Assembly: GCA_030737835.1 (NCBI GenBank)
Contig: CM060850.1
Location: 4,098,015-4,162,014 of the forward strand
Length of the DNA: 64,000 nt
Reading direction: 5' to 3'
From: Acorus gramineus
Lineage: Eukaryota > Streptophyta > Magnoliopsida > Acorales > Acoraceae
Below are positions 63,304-64,000 of this stretch, in pieces; position 1 is the first letter of the stretch; each line of letters begins with the position of its first letter. A model generated the notes under the pieces. The model searched no databases and was not told where the DNA came from. It worked only from the letters and a program-made list of their open reading frames with translations. A program made the position numbers and the translations under genes.

Positions 63304-64000
63304 TTAGTATATTTAGGATCCGGATATTCATTTAGTTTAGATGGTTTATCACATTTTCATTGTTACACAACCACCAACATCCAAGTTTTCTCTCAAATTT
63401 TTTCCATTTTTAATACCAATGAATAGAATACATCTAGAAAGCTATTTAATATCTCCAAATTTATACCATATATAAATTTGGCTTTGCCATGACCAAGTGA
63501 TTTGTTTCTTTAGAGCAGCCCAATAAATTAAGGTTTGATGATTTACAATGGAAACCAAAAGAAAAAAGACTCAAACGGAAAAAAAAAAAAAAGGTGTAAA
63601 GAGAAGTTGAGGAACTCCATTGTAGAATTTCTACTGAGGGGTTCAAAATTTAGGGATTGTCAAAGATGTCATCTTTTCATGCATTCAATGAGGTGGATTA
63701 ATAAGAAGAAAGCTTGCATCATGTACAAATCTTCAATGGACAAGTTCGGATCAGAGCTTGCAAGAATCCCAAGATCTGTTAATGATACGAGCATAGATAA
63801 ACTAGCAAATGAAGAGGCATACAACAAAGTGATGAACTATATATTGCTTCCATATTAATGTGATCACACTGTAATTCATTCTATCATCAGTCATCACCTG
63901 TTCTTTTCTTTCCACCAGATTTATATTCACCAACATCTAACAAAATAAATAAGTTTCCCATCATCAAAGGAAGGTGAATCAAATCCCCCCCTAGAGAGAG
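63304..64000. other. Right edge, no gene recognised
   Basis: A 107-codon open frame on the plus strand (63535-63858) is lysine-rich at its start because of A-runs and shows no recognisable domain. It could be part of an exon of a gene continuing beyond the window, but I cannot support that. Confidence 0.3.

Noticed and set aside
63535..63858. 107-codon open frame near the right edge
   Set aside because: The lysine-rich start comes from A-runs. No domain or splice evidence, so it was not called as a gene.

Overview
This is 64 kb of a flowering-plant nuclear genome. It is AT-rich and repeat-rich. Introns have plant-type GT/AG borders, and the three recognisable protein genes are plant orthologues: a tubby-like protein, the nucleoporin NUP160 and actin. 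The first exons of the tubby-like and NUP160 genes are strikingly GC-rich against AT-rich introns. That gradient is common in monocots, so I lean towards a monocot, but this is inference.

Layout. (1) 781-4350, minus strand: a four-exon tubby-like protein gene (354 aa) whose first exon runs straight from the N-terminal segment into the tubby domain, skipping the F-box. (2) 4351-9045: spacer between this gene and the divergent NUP160 gene, with a terminal-inverted-repeat element and SINE-like repeats. (3) 9046-42618, plus strand: a complete NUP160 gene, reconstructed here as 27 coding exons in one continuous 1485-codon frame over 33.6 kb. One intron appears to use a GC-AG border. Its introns hold a small LTR retrotransposon (16482-18241), a minus-strand LINE (20017-21560), SINEs, a plus-strand LINE split by an LTR element with a 5-bp target duplication (30421-32313), and a hAT-type MITE (40667-41262). 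(4) 42619-52300: a gene-free block packed with fold-back elements. Four have exact or near-exact 9-bp target duplications of the Mutator type, one of these is itself split by a hAT-type element with an exact 8-bp duplication, and a Tourist-like MITE sits in a LINE tail. (5) 52340-56044, plus strand: a conventional plant actin gene (377 aa) with a 1.5-kb leader intron. (6) 56045-64000: mostly non-coding, with one plausible small coiled-coil ORF (58822-59202, minus), a SINE inserted just upstream of its start codon, a solo LTR and another Tourist-like MITE.

The three recognised genes are ordinary, single, unlinked housekeeping loci: NUP160 acts in the Y-complex of the nuclear pore, actin in the cytoskeleton, and the tubby-like protein probably binds phosphoinositides. 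I see no operon-like or pathway-like clustering and no convincing new biological system. The most unusual features are the F-box-less tubby-like gene, the GC-AG intron, the nested transposon layers whose order of insertion can be read from target duplications, a U6 snRNA fragment with its own 12-bp direct repeats that was later hit by a Mutator-type element, and six G/C homopolymer runs of 13-18 bases.
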